Source: Odoribacter sp.
Lineage (GTDB): Bacteria; Bacteroidota; Bacteroidia; Bacteroidales; Prolixibacteraceae
NCBI GenBank assembly: GCA_013824715.1
Contig: PNOH01000004.1
Span: forward strand, 1-64,000
Reading direction: 5' to 3'
Length of the DNA stretch: 64,000 bases
Under the pieces are notes generated by a model. That model was not told the origin of the DNA, searched no databases, and was given only the letters and a program-made list of their open reading frames with translations. Shown here one piece after another: positions 17,972 through 26,705 of this stretch. The position numbers were made by a program, and so were the translations under genes. Every line of letters starts with the position of its first letter. Position 1 is the stretch's first letter.

Positions 17972-18057
17972 TGGATACAATGTTTTCCTTCAAAATTAAA
18001 TTGGAATGCCTATTTTCACGAAATTATTTTGTCCTTCATTTCTGAAGCAACGATCCA

Positions 18058-19545
18058 ATGGGAAACAGTCATACGAACATCAGCCGCAGGCATTTTTTGG
18101 GAACAACAGCGTTAGCAGCCACAGCGGTAACCTTTCTGCCTTCAAATGTCATCGCCGGATTGGGACATAAAGCTCCAAGCGATAAACTCAATATCGCCGG
18201 AATTGGCGTTGGTGGAATGGGGTTCAATAACCTGACCAATATGGATACTGAAAATATTGTAGCCTTGTGTGATGTGGATTGGAAATATGCCGGACGTAAT
18301 TCGTTCCGGAAATGGCCACTTGCTGTCAAATATCAGGATTACCGTGAAATGTTTGACAAGCAAAAAAATATTGATGCCGTGATGATCGCTACCCCCGACC
18401 ATTCTCATGCACTTCCGGCTTTGATGGCCATGAAGTTGGGTTACCATGTTTATCTTCAGAAACCCTTGACTCATTCAGTTTTCGAGTCACGAATTATGAC
18501 TGAAACTGCCCGGCGGTATGGTGTAGCTACGCAAATGGGAAACCAGGGAAATTCAGGAGAAGGTATCCGGAAAATCTGTGAATGGATCTGGGCCGGAACC
18601 ATTGGCGAAGTTACTTCGGTTGATGCCTGGACCAACCGCCCGATCTGGCCACAAGGCCTCGAACGGCCAACTGATAAAATGCGTGTTCCGAATACCCTGA
18701 ACTGGGATTTGTTTATCGGGCCAGCTAAATTCCGTCCGTACCACGAAATTTACACACCGTGGAACTGGCGCGGATGGTGGGACTTCGGGACCGGTGCATT
18801 GGGAGATATGGCCTGTCATATTCTCGATCCGGTTTTTAAAGCGTTGATGCTGCAATATCCAACTGCCGTTGAAGGAAGTTCCACCATAATTAATAATGAA
18901 TCGGCGCCCAATGCCGAAAAAGTAACCTACTGGTTCCCTCGCCGCGATAACCTTTCAAAAGTGGGAATGCCAGAAGTAAAGGTGACCTGGTACGATGGAG
19001 GAATGTTGCCTGAACGACCAGAAGAACTGAAAGATGGGGAGCCGATGGGGAACGGAAGCGGGGGCGTGATTTTTTACGGGACGAAAGGGAAAATCATGTG
19101 TGGTAGTTCAGCCGCCAATCCAACATTATTGCCTATTAGTAAAATGGATGGATTTATTGAACCTGAAAAATCGATTCGGCGCATCCAAAATGCTGATTCA
19201 AACGGACATGAACAGGACTGGATTCGTGCGGCCAAAGAAAGCAATGAGAATAGGGTCGAAGCCAGTTCAAACTTTAATTATGCCGGACCACTCAACGAAA
19301 TGGTGGTAATGGGTGTTCTGGCCGTCCGCCTTCAGGATTTAAGGAAACGACTGCTTTGGGATGGCAAAAATATGCAGTTTACCAACATCGGTCAGTCTGA
19401 AACAATAAGGGTAGTTACCTCTAATAAATTTGAAGTAATAAACGGTGACCCGAAATTTGATACCAAATACGACACTATTCCTGCACTGGCCACTGCCGAA
19501 GAATGGATCAGGCACAATTACCGCGACGGCTGGGAGCAAATCTGA
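18058..19545 (+). CDS. Tat-exported Gfo/Idh/MocA-family oxidoreductase (copy 2)
   Basis: The 495-residue paralog of the protein at 15392-16909 starts with a twin-arginine signal (SRRHFLGTTA). It shares long identical stretches with copy 1, for example HKAPSDKLNIAGIGVGGMG near the N-terminus and PWNWRGWW plus GTGALGDMACHIL in the middle. The Rossmann and C-terminal domains are complete. The copies probably arose by tandem duplication, with the YhcG remnant now between them. Substrate specificities may have diverged, as the C-terminal halves differ more. Confidence 0.8.
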   Translation: MGNSHTNISRRHFLGTTALAATAVTFLPSNVIAGLGHKAPSDKLNIAGIGVGGMGFNNLTNMDTENIVALCDVDWKYAGRNSFRKWPLAVKYQDYREMFDKQKNIDAVMIATPDHSHALPALMAMKLGYHVYLQKPLTHSVFESRIMTETARRYGVATQMGNQGNSGEGIRKICEWIWAGTIGEVTSVDAWTNRPIWPQGLERPTDKMRVPNTLNWDLFIGPAKFRPYHEIYTPWNWRGWWDFGTGALGDMACHILDPVFKALMLQYPTAVEGSSTIINNESAPNAEKVTYWFPRRDNLSKVGMPEVKVTWYDGGMLPERPEELKDGEPMGNGSGGVIFYGTKGKIMCGSSAANPTLLPISKMDGFIEPEKSIRRIQNADSNGHEQDWIRAAKESNENRVEASSNFNYAGPLNEMVVMGVLAVRLQDLRKRLLWDGKNMQFTNIGQSETIRVVTSNKFEVINGDPKFDTKYDTIPALATAEEWIRHNYRDGWEQI

Positions 19546-19547
19546 AA

Positions 19548-19664
19548 GTTGCGGGTTGCGGGTTGCGGATCAATTGTCATTGATTGTCATTCAATAGTCA
19601 TTTATTGAAAAGAACGCGAATCAGTTGACAACAAATGACGTGAAACAAATGACAACAAATGACA
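19548..19664. repeat. heptamer array plus GTCATT-rich hairpin element
   Basis: GTTGCGG occurs three times in exact tandem at 19548-19568. An imperfect hairpin follows: the left arm (19573-19604) repeats ATTGTCATT at about 10-bp spacing, and the right arm (19621-19664) repeats its complement AATGAC. The minus strand of the right arm contains TTGTTTCACGTCATT, a core shared with the elements at 26555 and 43440. It fills the spacer between two convergent genes. Confidence 0.65.
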
Positions 19665-19667
19665 AAT

Positions 19668-21623
19668 TTACTTCTCCACTACCATCCGATTTTCGGCCAT
19701 TCGGTTGTTGAATTGCTGAACAATGGCTTTTAGTAGTTGCTGCTCTTCAGGTAACGCAATGGTTCCCAATAAATTTCTGGTCAATTCCGGATCTTCTTTC
19801 CTGTTGTAAATTGCATTGAGTTTATTATCGGTCATATAAAGAACGTAATCGCCGTATAAAAACTGGTACGATTCTTCGAGGTAATTGATCGCAAATCGTT
19901 TTGCTTTTTGATCGAAAAGATCGTTCCCGAATGCCAGATATGGATATGGATAATTCAGGTAGTTCAACACGGTAGGCATGATATCGGTTTGCTGCGCCAG
20001 GCCATTATCAACCCCTTTCAAACTTCCATCTGCTTTGTAAAAAAGTATCGGAATAGCAAAATGGTTCACCGAAGTGTAATATTCAGGAATACTTGAATCA
20101 ACGGTGTGGTCGGCAGTAATCACGAATATGGTATTTTTATACCAGGGCATTTTTCGGGCTTCATTAAAAAACTTCTGCAACGAGTAGTCGGTGTACCGAA
20201 TGCACTTGTTAAGCGGGATTCTTCCTTCAGGAAAACGGCCTTTGTATTTCTCCGGAAGTTCATACGGATGATGTGATGAAACCGAAAAAACAGTGGTCAG
20301 GAATGGTTCCTTCATCACATTCATCTCACGTGCAAAAAACTGAAAGTATGGTTCGTCCCAAACTCCCCAGATACCGTCAAAATCAGCTTCATTTCCATAT
20401 TCATTTAGTCCGTAATATTTTTGGAATCCGGCTATTTTGGTGAACGCATCAAAACCCATCGAACCATTGGGAGCCCCGTGAAAAAATGCTGTTTGATACC
20501 CCTGAACTGCCAGCAAGCCTGCAATACTATTTATAGCATTGCCCGAACGCTCCGAAACCACATACGGCAGAACAAGCGCCGGAATGCTTGCCGTAACCGA
20601 CGGAATGGCATCAATTGATTTGCGGCCATTGGCAAAGGCATTCGGGAATACCAGACTTTCATGAATCAGCGAATCAAGAAAAGGGGTGTAACTCCGGTCG
20701 CGGGGATCTTTAAATTGAGGATTGAGCGAACCCACAAATGCCCGGCTGAAACTTTCGAGAATAATAATCACCACATTGTCTTTCCGGGTAAGTCCAACAC
20801 TATCCGGCACATGAACCGGCGAGTATATCTTTTCAAGTTCTTCTTCCGAAGCGAAAAAGTTTTTAGGAATGAAAGCCTTTTTTCCCCAGGTTCGCATAAT
20901 GCAAAATGGCGTGTTTTGCACAATGGACATTTCTTCGGGTGAATTGACGAAAGCTCCCGCATTGTTCATGTTGATGGGGCGCGTGCTGTGCCGCCAACCG
21001 CCCCGGACACCAATAATTGAAAGAACCACAACCACAAAAATAACCGGGATACCTGAAAGGGAATAAACAAATGGCCGCCTGAATCTGAACGGTTTCGGTT
21101 TTAATAAAGAATATAAAAACGAAAGCAAAACAAGTAAAATGAACAGGATAAACGGAATGTACCAGAAATCATAAAAGAACCGCATGATCAGATTCGTATT
21201 TCCAACATCATGAGCGGCAACATCGAACATGCTGGCGGTAGTCCGTTTCATGATATACCTGTAATAAACAATGTCGGCAAGGTTAAAAGCAATGCCCACA
21301 CTATTTCCGATGATAAAAATCCACTTCAGCATTTTCTGGTACCATTCGCTGAATTTATACTGAAACGGTAAAAGGAATAACAGCATGTAAACGGCATTCA
21401 GATAAATTAAAGCGCTGATATCGAACATCAAACCACCTTTCATAATGGTCAGAAACGATGAGAACGTGACTTTGGGAAAGGATGCGGTGTTGAACAAGAA
21501 AAACAGAATGCGGCAAACCGAATAGAAAACCATCAGTACAGCAAATCGGTACAGCAAAACCAGGTATTCGTTGGCTTCGTACTTTTTCGTATTAAGCTTG
21601 TATTTCAACATTCTGTTCTTCAA
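19668..21623 (-). CDS. LTA-synthase-family membrane sulfatase-fold protein
   Basis: This 651-residue protein has about five N-terminal membrane helices (residues 20-220). A large extracytoplasmic alkaline-phosphatase/sulfatase domain follows, starting VVIIILESFSRAF near residue 285. Further landmarks are NGRKSIDAIPSV near 334, where the serine sits at the nucleophile position, and FVITADHT with SVNHFAIPILF near 510-530. Family members (LtaS, OpgB, MdoB-like, EptA-related) transfer phosphoglycerol or phosphoethanolamine to envelope glycans or lipids. In Bacteroidota, which lack lipoteichoic acid, an envelope-decoration role is likely but unproven. Confidence 0.8.
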   Translation of the reverse strand: MKNRMLKYKLNTKKYEANEYLVLLYRFAVLMVFYSVCRILFFLFNTASFPKVTFSSFLTIMKGGLMFDISALIYLNAVYMLLFLLPFQYKFSEWYQKMLKWIFIIGNSVGIAFNLADIVYYRYIMKRTTASMFDVAAHDVGNTNLIMRFFYDFWYIPFILFILLVLLSFLYSLLKPKPFRFRRPFVYSLSGIPVIFVVVVLSIIGVRGGWRHSTRPINMNNAGAFVNSPEEMSIVQNTPFCIMRTWGKKAFIPKNFFASEEELEKIYSPVHVPDSVGLTRKDNVVIIILESFSRAFVGSLNPQFKDPRDRSYTPFLDSLIHESLVFPNAFANGRKSIDAIPSVTASIPALVLPYVVSERSGNAINSIAGLLAVQGYQTAFFHGAPNGSMGFDAFTKIAGFQKYYGLNEYGNEADFDGIWGVWDEPYFQFFAREMNVMKEPFLTTVFSVSSHHPYELPEKYKGRFPEGRIPLNKCIRYTDYSLQKFFNEARKMPWYKNTIFVITADHTVDSSIPEYYTSVNHFAIPILFYKADGSLKGVDNGLAQQTDIMPTVLNYLNYPYPYLAFGNDLFDQKAKRFAINYLEESYQFLYGDYVLYMTDNKLNAIYNRKEDPELTRNLLGTIALPEEQQLLKAIVQQFNNRMAENRMVVEK

Positions 21624-21742
21624 AATTAAGAATGCAAAAATAGCAGCTTATTTGATTTGTAATGGAATTTTGAAGGTTTTGTAGTTGATACGGATTGAAT
21701 TCATCATCATAGGATTCCGTTTCACTTCATCCTATGCTTATA

Positions 21743-21854
21743 CATGGCGGGGCGTTGCCCCTTGCCGGATGCAATGATCATCGCGTCGAAAAAAAGTCCC
21801 AAAGGGATCCGCTAGCGGATAACAGCACAGGGTGTAATGTAATGAAACCCTGTG
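21743..21854. repeat. composite multi-hairpin REP-like element
   Basis: Four hairpins lie in a row: GGGGC-GTT-GCCCC (21749-21761), TCCC-AAA-GGGA (21797-21807), the perfect palindrome ATCCGCTAGCGGAT (21807-21820), and CACAGGGT with ACCCTGTG 13 bp apart (21826-21854). This resembles dispersed intergenic REP-type elements of Bacteroidota. It sits in the 458-bp divergent spacer 21624-22081. The rest of that spacer is AT-rich, and a 97-codon frame across it is rejected. Confidence 0.6.
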
Positions 21855-22081
21855 TGAAAAATATACTTCGGAGTGTGCAGTTCGTATTGGCATTAAAATT
21901 TGTATTCGATTGCATAAAATTTAACGTATTTCTAATCCGTTTCGAAATTTGGAACTCCTTTTATCGCTCCACTGTCGAAAAAATAATTACTTCAGATCAT
22001 TTTTGTATCTTCAGATCGCTTAGTTGATTAAACCAATTACAGGAAATCCAGTCATAGTTCGCGTGACCTAACGTTTTAGCA

Positions 22082-22975
22082 GTGAAGATAACTATCGAAA
22101 ACCTAAATAAAGTCTATCCCAACGGCAACCACGCCCTTAGAGATATCAGCCTTGAAATCAATAACGGGATGTTCGGGCTGCTCGGGCCCAACGGTGCAGG
22201 CAAATCGAGCCTGATGCGCATTTTGGTCACTTTAATGCAGCCTTCTTCCGGAAAAGTAATCATGAACGGTTACGACCTGACCAAAGACCGCGAACAAATC
22301 AGGTCATTGCTTGGTTACCTGCCTCAGGATTTCCGCTTTTTTTCGCACCTTAAAACCTACGAATTTCTCGACTATGCAGCCCGTTTGGCTGGCATGAAGG
22401 ATACAAAGCCACGCAAAATAGCTGTTGATAAAATGTTGGAGGAGGTAGGTTTGTTCGAAGCCCGCGACCGCCAGGCAAACAGGCTTTCAGGAGGGATGAA
22501 ACGCCGCCTCGGAATTGCACAGGCGCTGATTAACGAACCCAAAATCATCATTGTTGACGAACCAACTACCGGCCTCGATCCCGAAGAACGCATCCGTTTC
22601 CGGAACTTACTTTCCACTATTTCCACGCAGGATGTAATCATCATTCTTTCGACCCACATTGTTGGAGATATTTCGAGTTCGTGTACCGACATGGCCTTGC
22701 TCAACCAGGGTGGTTTGGCTTTTACCGGTTCGCCCGATGAACTGGTAACCCTCGCTGAAGGAAAAGTATGGCTCATTCAGGCAACTGAAACCGAATACCT
22801 CGAAATCAACGAAAAATATCCGGTTATCTCGAATGTACCGACCAGCGAAGGCTGGGAAATTCAAGTGGTGGCCGACGCGATTAACGGTTACAGCGGACAA
22901 AACATCGCGCCCAACCTCGAACATGCCTATGTATATTTTATGGAAAGCAACTTAAACCAATGGACAGCCATATAA
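22082..22975 (+). CDS. ABC transporter ATP-binding protein
   Basis: The 297-residue protein has a GTG start and a complete nucleotide-binding domain: Walker A GPNGAGKS (35-42), Q-loop LPQDF, signature LSGGMKRR, Walker B IIIVDEP and the switch STHIVGD. The C-terminal 70 residues are family-specific. It is closely related to the ATPase domain fused to the RND protein at 32842-37554, sharing ERIRFRNLL and DISSSC. Its likely partner is the permease-peptidase-like fusion encoded next, 208 bp downstream. Confidence 0.9.
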   Translation: MKITIENLNKVYPNGNHALRDISLEINNGMFGLLGPNGAGKSSLMRILVTLMQPSSGKVIMNGYDLTKDREQIRSLLGYLPQDFRFFSHLKTYEFLDYAARLAGMKDTKPRKIAVDKMLEEVGLFEARDRQANRLSGGMKRRLGIAQALINEPKIIIVDEPTTGLDPEERIRFRNLLSTISTQDVIIILSTHIVGDISSSCTDMALLNQGGLAFTGSPDELVTLAEGKVWLIQATETEYLEINEKYPVISNVPTSEGWEIQVVADAINGYSGQNIAPNLEHAYVYFMESNLNQWTAI

Positions 22976-23183
22976 GTATTTACGATTAAACCATGTACTA
23001 TTTACAATTTTATGCGTCTTAGCCTTTAAACAAAACTTTTTGAAGAAGCAAATCATGAAAAATAGATATAGCCTCATTGCCTTTGACTTAAATAGATTAC
23101 AAAAATTGAATATATAAATAATCAGCCTAAATCACTGAAAACAAATTTGTTGCAATAGTAAATTGTAAATATTTAAATTGTAA

Positions 23184-26100
23184 ATGATATATATGATATC
23201 CATTCATAACATTACTTCCATTGCCAAATACGAAATTACCACGCTCCTGCGCTCGTGGTTTTTCAGGATTTTTGCCATTCTGGCCATTGTCGTGCTGTTC
23301 TTTTTCAACATGGCAACATTGATTTTTGATGGTGGCGGCGGACCGGGAAATGTCAATATAAAAGTTCTTCCCTCTATCATTCCTTATGTCAATTTATTAA
23401 TTTTGAATACAGTTCAGGCCATCATTGCCATTTTTCTGGCTTCCGACTTCCTGAAACGCGATAAAAAACTGGATACGACCGATGTTATTTATATTCGCTC
23501 TATGTCGAACGGCGAATATGTAGCCGGAAAAACCATCGGCAACCTGGTAGTTTTCATTATACTGAACCTGATCATCCTTTCGGAAGCGCTCATTTTTAAC
23601 ATGATTGCCGAAAATGTAACCGTCAACTGGATGGCATATCTGGAATATTTCCTGATCATCAGTTTGCCAACCCTGCTGTTTATTCTCGGACTTTCGTTCT
23701 TTGTGATGAGTATCCTGAGAAATCAGGCCATCACCTTTATATTGTTACTCGGGTACGTGGCGGTTACCATTTTCTACCTCAATACCAAATACTACTATCT
23801 GTTCGATTATATGGCTTACAGCATGCCATTGCTAAAATCCGATTTTATGGGTTTTGGCAACTTACAGGCCATTATGATCCATCGCGGAATGTATGCCTGT
23901 TTTGGTGTAGCATTTATATTCCTGACCATTTCGCTCCTGAAAAGGCTTCCGCAAAGTCCGTTTAGCAACAAGGTAACGTTATTTCCTGCCCTGATTTTTT
24001 TCGCCGTCGGAATATGGCTGGGACAAAAGCATATTTCCACTTTTATCCGCAATCAGGAATTGAGGGAAAACATCCGGACACTCAACGATGCCAACCTTGA
24101 AACCCCACGTTTAAAAATAGAAAGTTACCAGATTGAGCTTGACCACAAAGGAAATAACCTAGATGTAACGGCAAAACTTAAAGTCAGCAATTCGCATCTG
24201 CAGGCAGTCAGTCATTTTGTGTTTAGCCTCAATCCGGGTTTTACTGTTCAAAAAGTAAGCATGAACGGAAAAGAAACTTCGGTAAAACGTGAACTTCATC
24301 TGATTAATTTTTCGGGAACAACACTGGAACCCGGCGAAAGCGCCGAACTTGAATTTACATATAGCGGAAGCCTGAACGAAGCAGTCAGCTACCTCGATGT
24401 GGACGATAAAACCCTTCAGAAAGCGTTTCAGTCCTTCATGTTTAAGATTGATAAACGGTCGGGAATTGTTTCGCCCGATTTTGTTTTGCTCACGCGCGAA
24501 TGCAACTGGTACCCGATAGCCGGAACGAGCTTTGGAAATCAAAGCAAACAGTGGATGCAAAAGCAATTCAGCAGTTTTGACATATCGGTAAAAACCAAAT
24601 CCGGGCTGACTGCTATTTCACAGGGAACCCCGGAACAAAAAGACGGGACTTTCCATTTTACAAACAAAACCAATTTATCACAGATATCGCTGGTTATTGG
24701 CAACTATGCACATAAAGTTGATACCATCGACGGACTGGAATTCAACCTGTACCATCATCCCGGCCACGATTATTTCACCAAATTCTTCGAACCGGTAAAA
24801 GACACTATCCCCGACCTTATTGCCACAGCCTTAAAAGATTATGAACGCAAAATAGATATGTATTATCCGTTTCAACGGTTTACATTGGTTGAAGTTCCGG
24901 CACAGTTTTATTCTTATCCCCGCACTTTAATAGGCGAACGTGAACAGGTGCAGCCCGAAACTGTACTTTTCCCTGAAAAAGGATTACTGATCCAGGAAGC
25001 CGACTTTGCAGGGAGCTTGAAACGAATGGAGCGCTGGGGCAGCAGGGGCGGAGATGTTCAGACTACTCCTGAAGAAAAGAAGATCATGGCCTTTAACAGT
25101 TTTTTGTCGCTCTTTACCCAGGCCTCGGCACGGCCAGACTTTAACCGGAGCCAGGGAGAAGTTCAGGTGGAAGAGAAGGCCAATCCATTGTATGCTTTCC
25201 CCTTATTTTATAACCATGCCTATTTTGTTCAATCCGACCACTGGCCGATTACGGACCGTATTTTTGAGTCGTACCTGAAACAATCTTCACAATCGGGAAC
25301 AATGGGTTTCATGCGCGATATGCAGGGAATGACCGAAAACGAACAGGCCAATCTGGCTTTACTCGATTTTTCGTTTGCCGAGCTGCTCAACGACACCACA
25401 AAGGCAAAGATTATAGATAATGTGATCCTGCAAAAAGGACAATCGCTTTTCTCCATCATCAAACGACGGACTGGCGACGATGCCTTTGACGATTTCATGT
25501 TCAACTTTTTAAAGAGTATTAAGTTTAAAGGAACCACCATCGAAGATTTCAACAGCCGGATTCAAACTCAGTTTGGCGCTGATTTGTTGCCGTTTATGGA
25601 CAAATGGTTCAACAGTAAAAACCTGCCCGGCTACCTGATTGGCGGAGTAGATGCCGTAAATGTCCTGGATGGCGACCGCCTTAAAACAATGGTGAAATTC
25701 AAAATTACAAACACCGAGACTACTGAAGGAATTGTAATTGTTCAGTTCCGTCTTGGCAGCGGTGGAGGCCCCGGACGAGGCCGTTTTATGGGTGGCGATG
25801 CTGAAACTATTGACAAACTCGTAAGCCTGGATGGCAAACAAACCAAAGAGGTTAGCTTCCTTCTCGACGGAACGCCCCGCGGTTTGACTATTAATACGCT
25901 GGCATCACGAAATATACCTTCTGAATTACGTATTCAGTTGGAAAACATTGCTGAAGATACCAAAGCGACCCCGTTTGAGGGTGAGAAAATATCGGATGTT
26001 CCGGTTCGGCTTGCCGAAGAAGGTGAGTTTATTTGCGATGATGAGGATTCAACCTTTAAGTTTTCACAAACCACCGAGTACAGTTTGCTGCAAAAAATTC

Positions 26101-26546
26101 TGCTCAAAGAAGTGCAGACCAAAGAGCGGTTCGTCGGTTTTAATACCTGGCGTGCCCCACGTACCTGGCGTGCCACTACCAACAGTGGTTTCTACGGCGA
26201 GTTCATACGTTCGGCTCATTATATCCGCTCGGGCGATGGCAATAAAAAGGCAAGCTGGAATATTCCGATCAAAGGTGATGGAACGTATGAAGTTTTCAGC
26301 CACATCATGAAAGCCGGTCAGCGCGGCCCGCGGCGCGATAATCAGGATACCGGGGGCGAATACACCTATACGGTTTATCACAACGGCGAAAAGGAAGATG
26401 TAATGATCGACCTGAAGACTATTGATAATGGATGGAATAGCCTGGGCTCGTTCTATTTTTCGGGCGATTCGGCCAGAGTTGAACTGGGAAATAAATCAGC
26501 CGCACAGGTAGTTGTGGCCGATGCGATAAAATTGGTGAAGCAATAA
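23184..26546 (+). CDS. ABC permease fused to an M1-peptidase-like domain with a golvesin-like C-terminus
   Basis: The 1120-residue protein starts with about seven membrane helices (residues 20-285) of an ABC-2-type permease. An extracytoplasmic region resembling M1 aminopeptidases follows (about 300-860). Reading the whole chain finds no HExxH zinc motif, so catalysis by the usual mechanism is unlikely. The last 130 residues, ending near GSFYFSGDSARVELG and VVADAIKLV, look like the golvesin/xanthan-lyase C-terminal carbohydrate-binding-type domain. It follows its ABC ATPase gene and precedes tolC-type and RND genes on the same strand. The spacer before it is AT-rich with no gene. Confidence 0.75.
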   Translation: MIYMISIHNITSIAKYEITTLLRSWFFRIFAILAIVVLFFFNMATLIFDGGGGPGNVNIKVLPSIIPYVNLLILNTVQAIIAIFLASDFLKRDKKLDTTDVIYIRSMSNGEYVAGKTIGNLVVFIILNLIILSEALIFNMIAENVTVNWMAYLEYFLIISLPTLLFILGLSFFVMSILRNQAITFILLLGYVAVTIFYLNTKYYYLFDYMAYSMPLLKSDFMGFGNLQAIMIHRGMYACFGVAFIFLTISLLKRLPQSPFSNKVTLFPALIFFAVGIWLGQKHISTFIRNQELRENIRTLNDANLETPRLKIESYQIELDHKGNNLDVTAKLKVSNSHLQAVSHFVFSLNPGFTVQKVSMNGKETSVKRELHLINFSGTTLEPGESAELEFTYSGSLNEAVSYLDVDDKTLQKAFQSFMFKIDKRSGIVSPDFVLLTRECNWYPIAGTSFGNQSKQWMQKQFSSFDISVKTKSGLTAISQGTPEQKDGTFHFTNKTNLSQISLVIGNYAHKVDTIDGLEFNLYHHPGHDYFTKFFEPVKDTIPDLIATALKDYERKIDMYYPFQRFTLVEVPAQFYSYPRTLIGEREQVQPETVLFPEKGLLIQEADFAGSLKRMERWGSRGGDVQTTPEEKKIMAFNSFLSLFTQASARPDFNRSQGEVQVEEKANPLYAFPLFYNHAYFVQSDHWPITDRIFESYLKQSSQSGTMGFMRDMQGMTENEQANLALLDFSFAELLNDTTKAKIIDNVILQKGQSLFSIIKRRTGDDAFDDFMFNFLKSIKFKGTTIEDFNSRIQTQFGADLLPFMDKWFNSKNLPGYLIGGVDAVNVLDGDRLKTMVKFKITNTETTEGIVIVQFRLGSGGGPGRGRFMGGDAETIDKLVSLDGKQTKEVSFLLDGTPRGLTINTLASRNIPSELRIQLENIAEDTKATPFEGEKISDVPVRLAEEGEFICDDEDSTFKFSQTTEYSLLQKILLKEVQTKERFVGFNTWRAPRTWRATTNSGFYGEFIRSAHYIRSGDGNKKASWNIPIKGDGTYEVFSHIMKAGQRGPRRDNQDTGGEYTYTVYHNGEKEDVMIDLKTIDNGWNSLGSFYFSGDSARVELGNKSAAQVVVADAIKLVKQ

Positions 26547-26554
26547 TAATATAG

Positions 26555-26652
26555 TCAATAATGGTCATTTGTTTCACGTCATTCGTTGTCATTAAACTTC
26601 GCAAACCAGTAATAAATGACAATTAATGACCTAATGACCACCAAATGACAGA
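26555..26652. repeat. GTCATT-rich hairpin element
   Basis: The left half repeats GTCA/GTCATT units and contains TTTGTTTCACGTCATT on the plus strand. The right half repeats the complement AATGAC four times. The element fills the gap between the permease fusion and the TolC-type gene and shares its core with elements at 19548 and 43440. Confidence 0.65.
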
Positions 26653-26705
26653 GCTTGAAACTTGAATTTCGTAATTAAAAATATAAACCTCACACGATAA
26701 CAATT

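Noticed and set aside
21734-22027. 97-codon plus-strand frame in the divergent spacer
   Set aside because: Its first third is the four-hairpin repeat element; the codons simply follow palindromic DNA.
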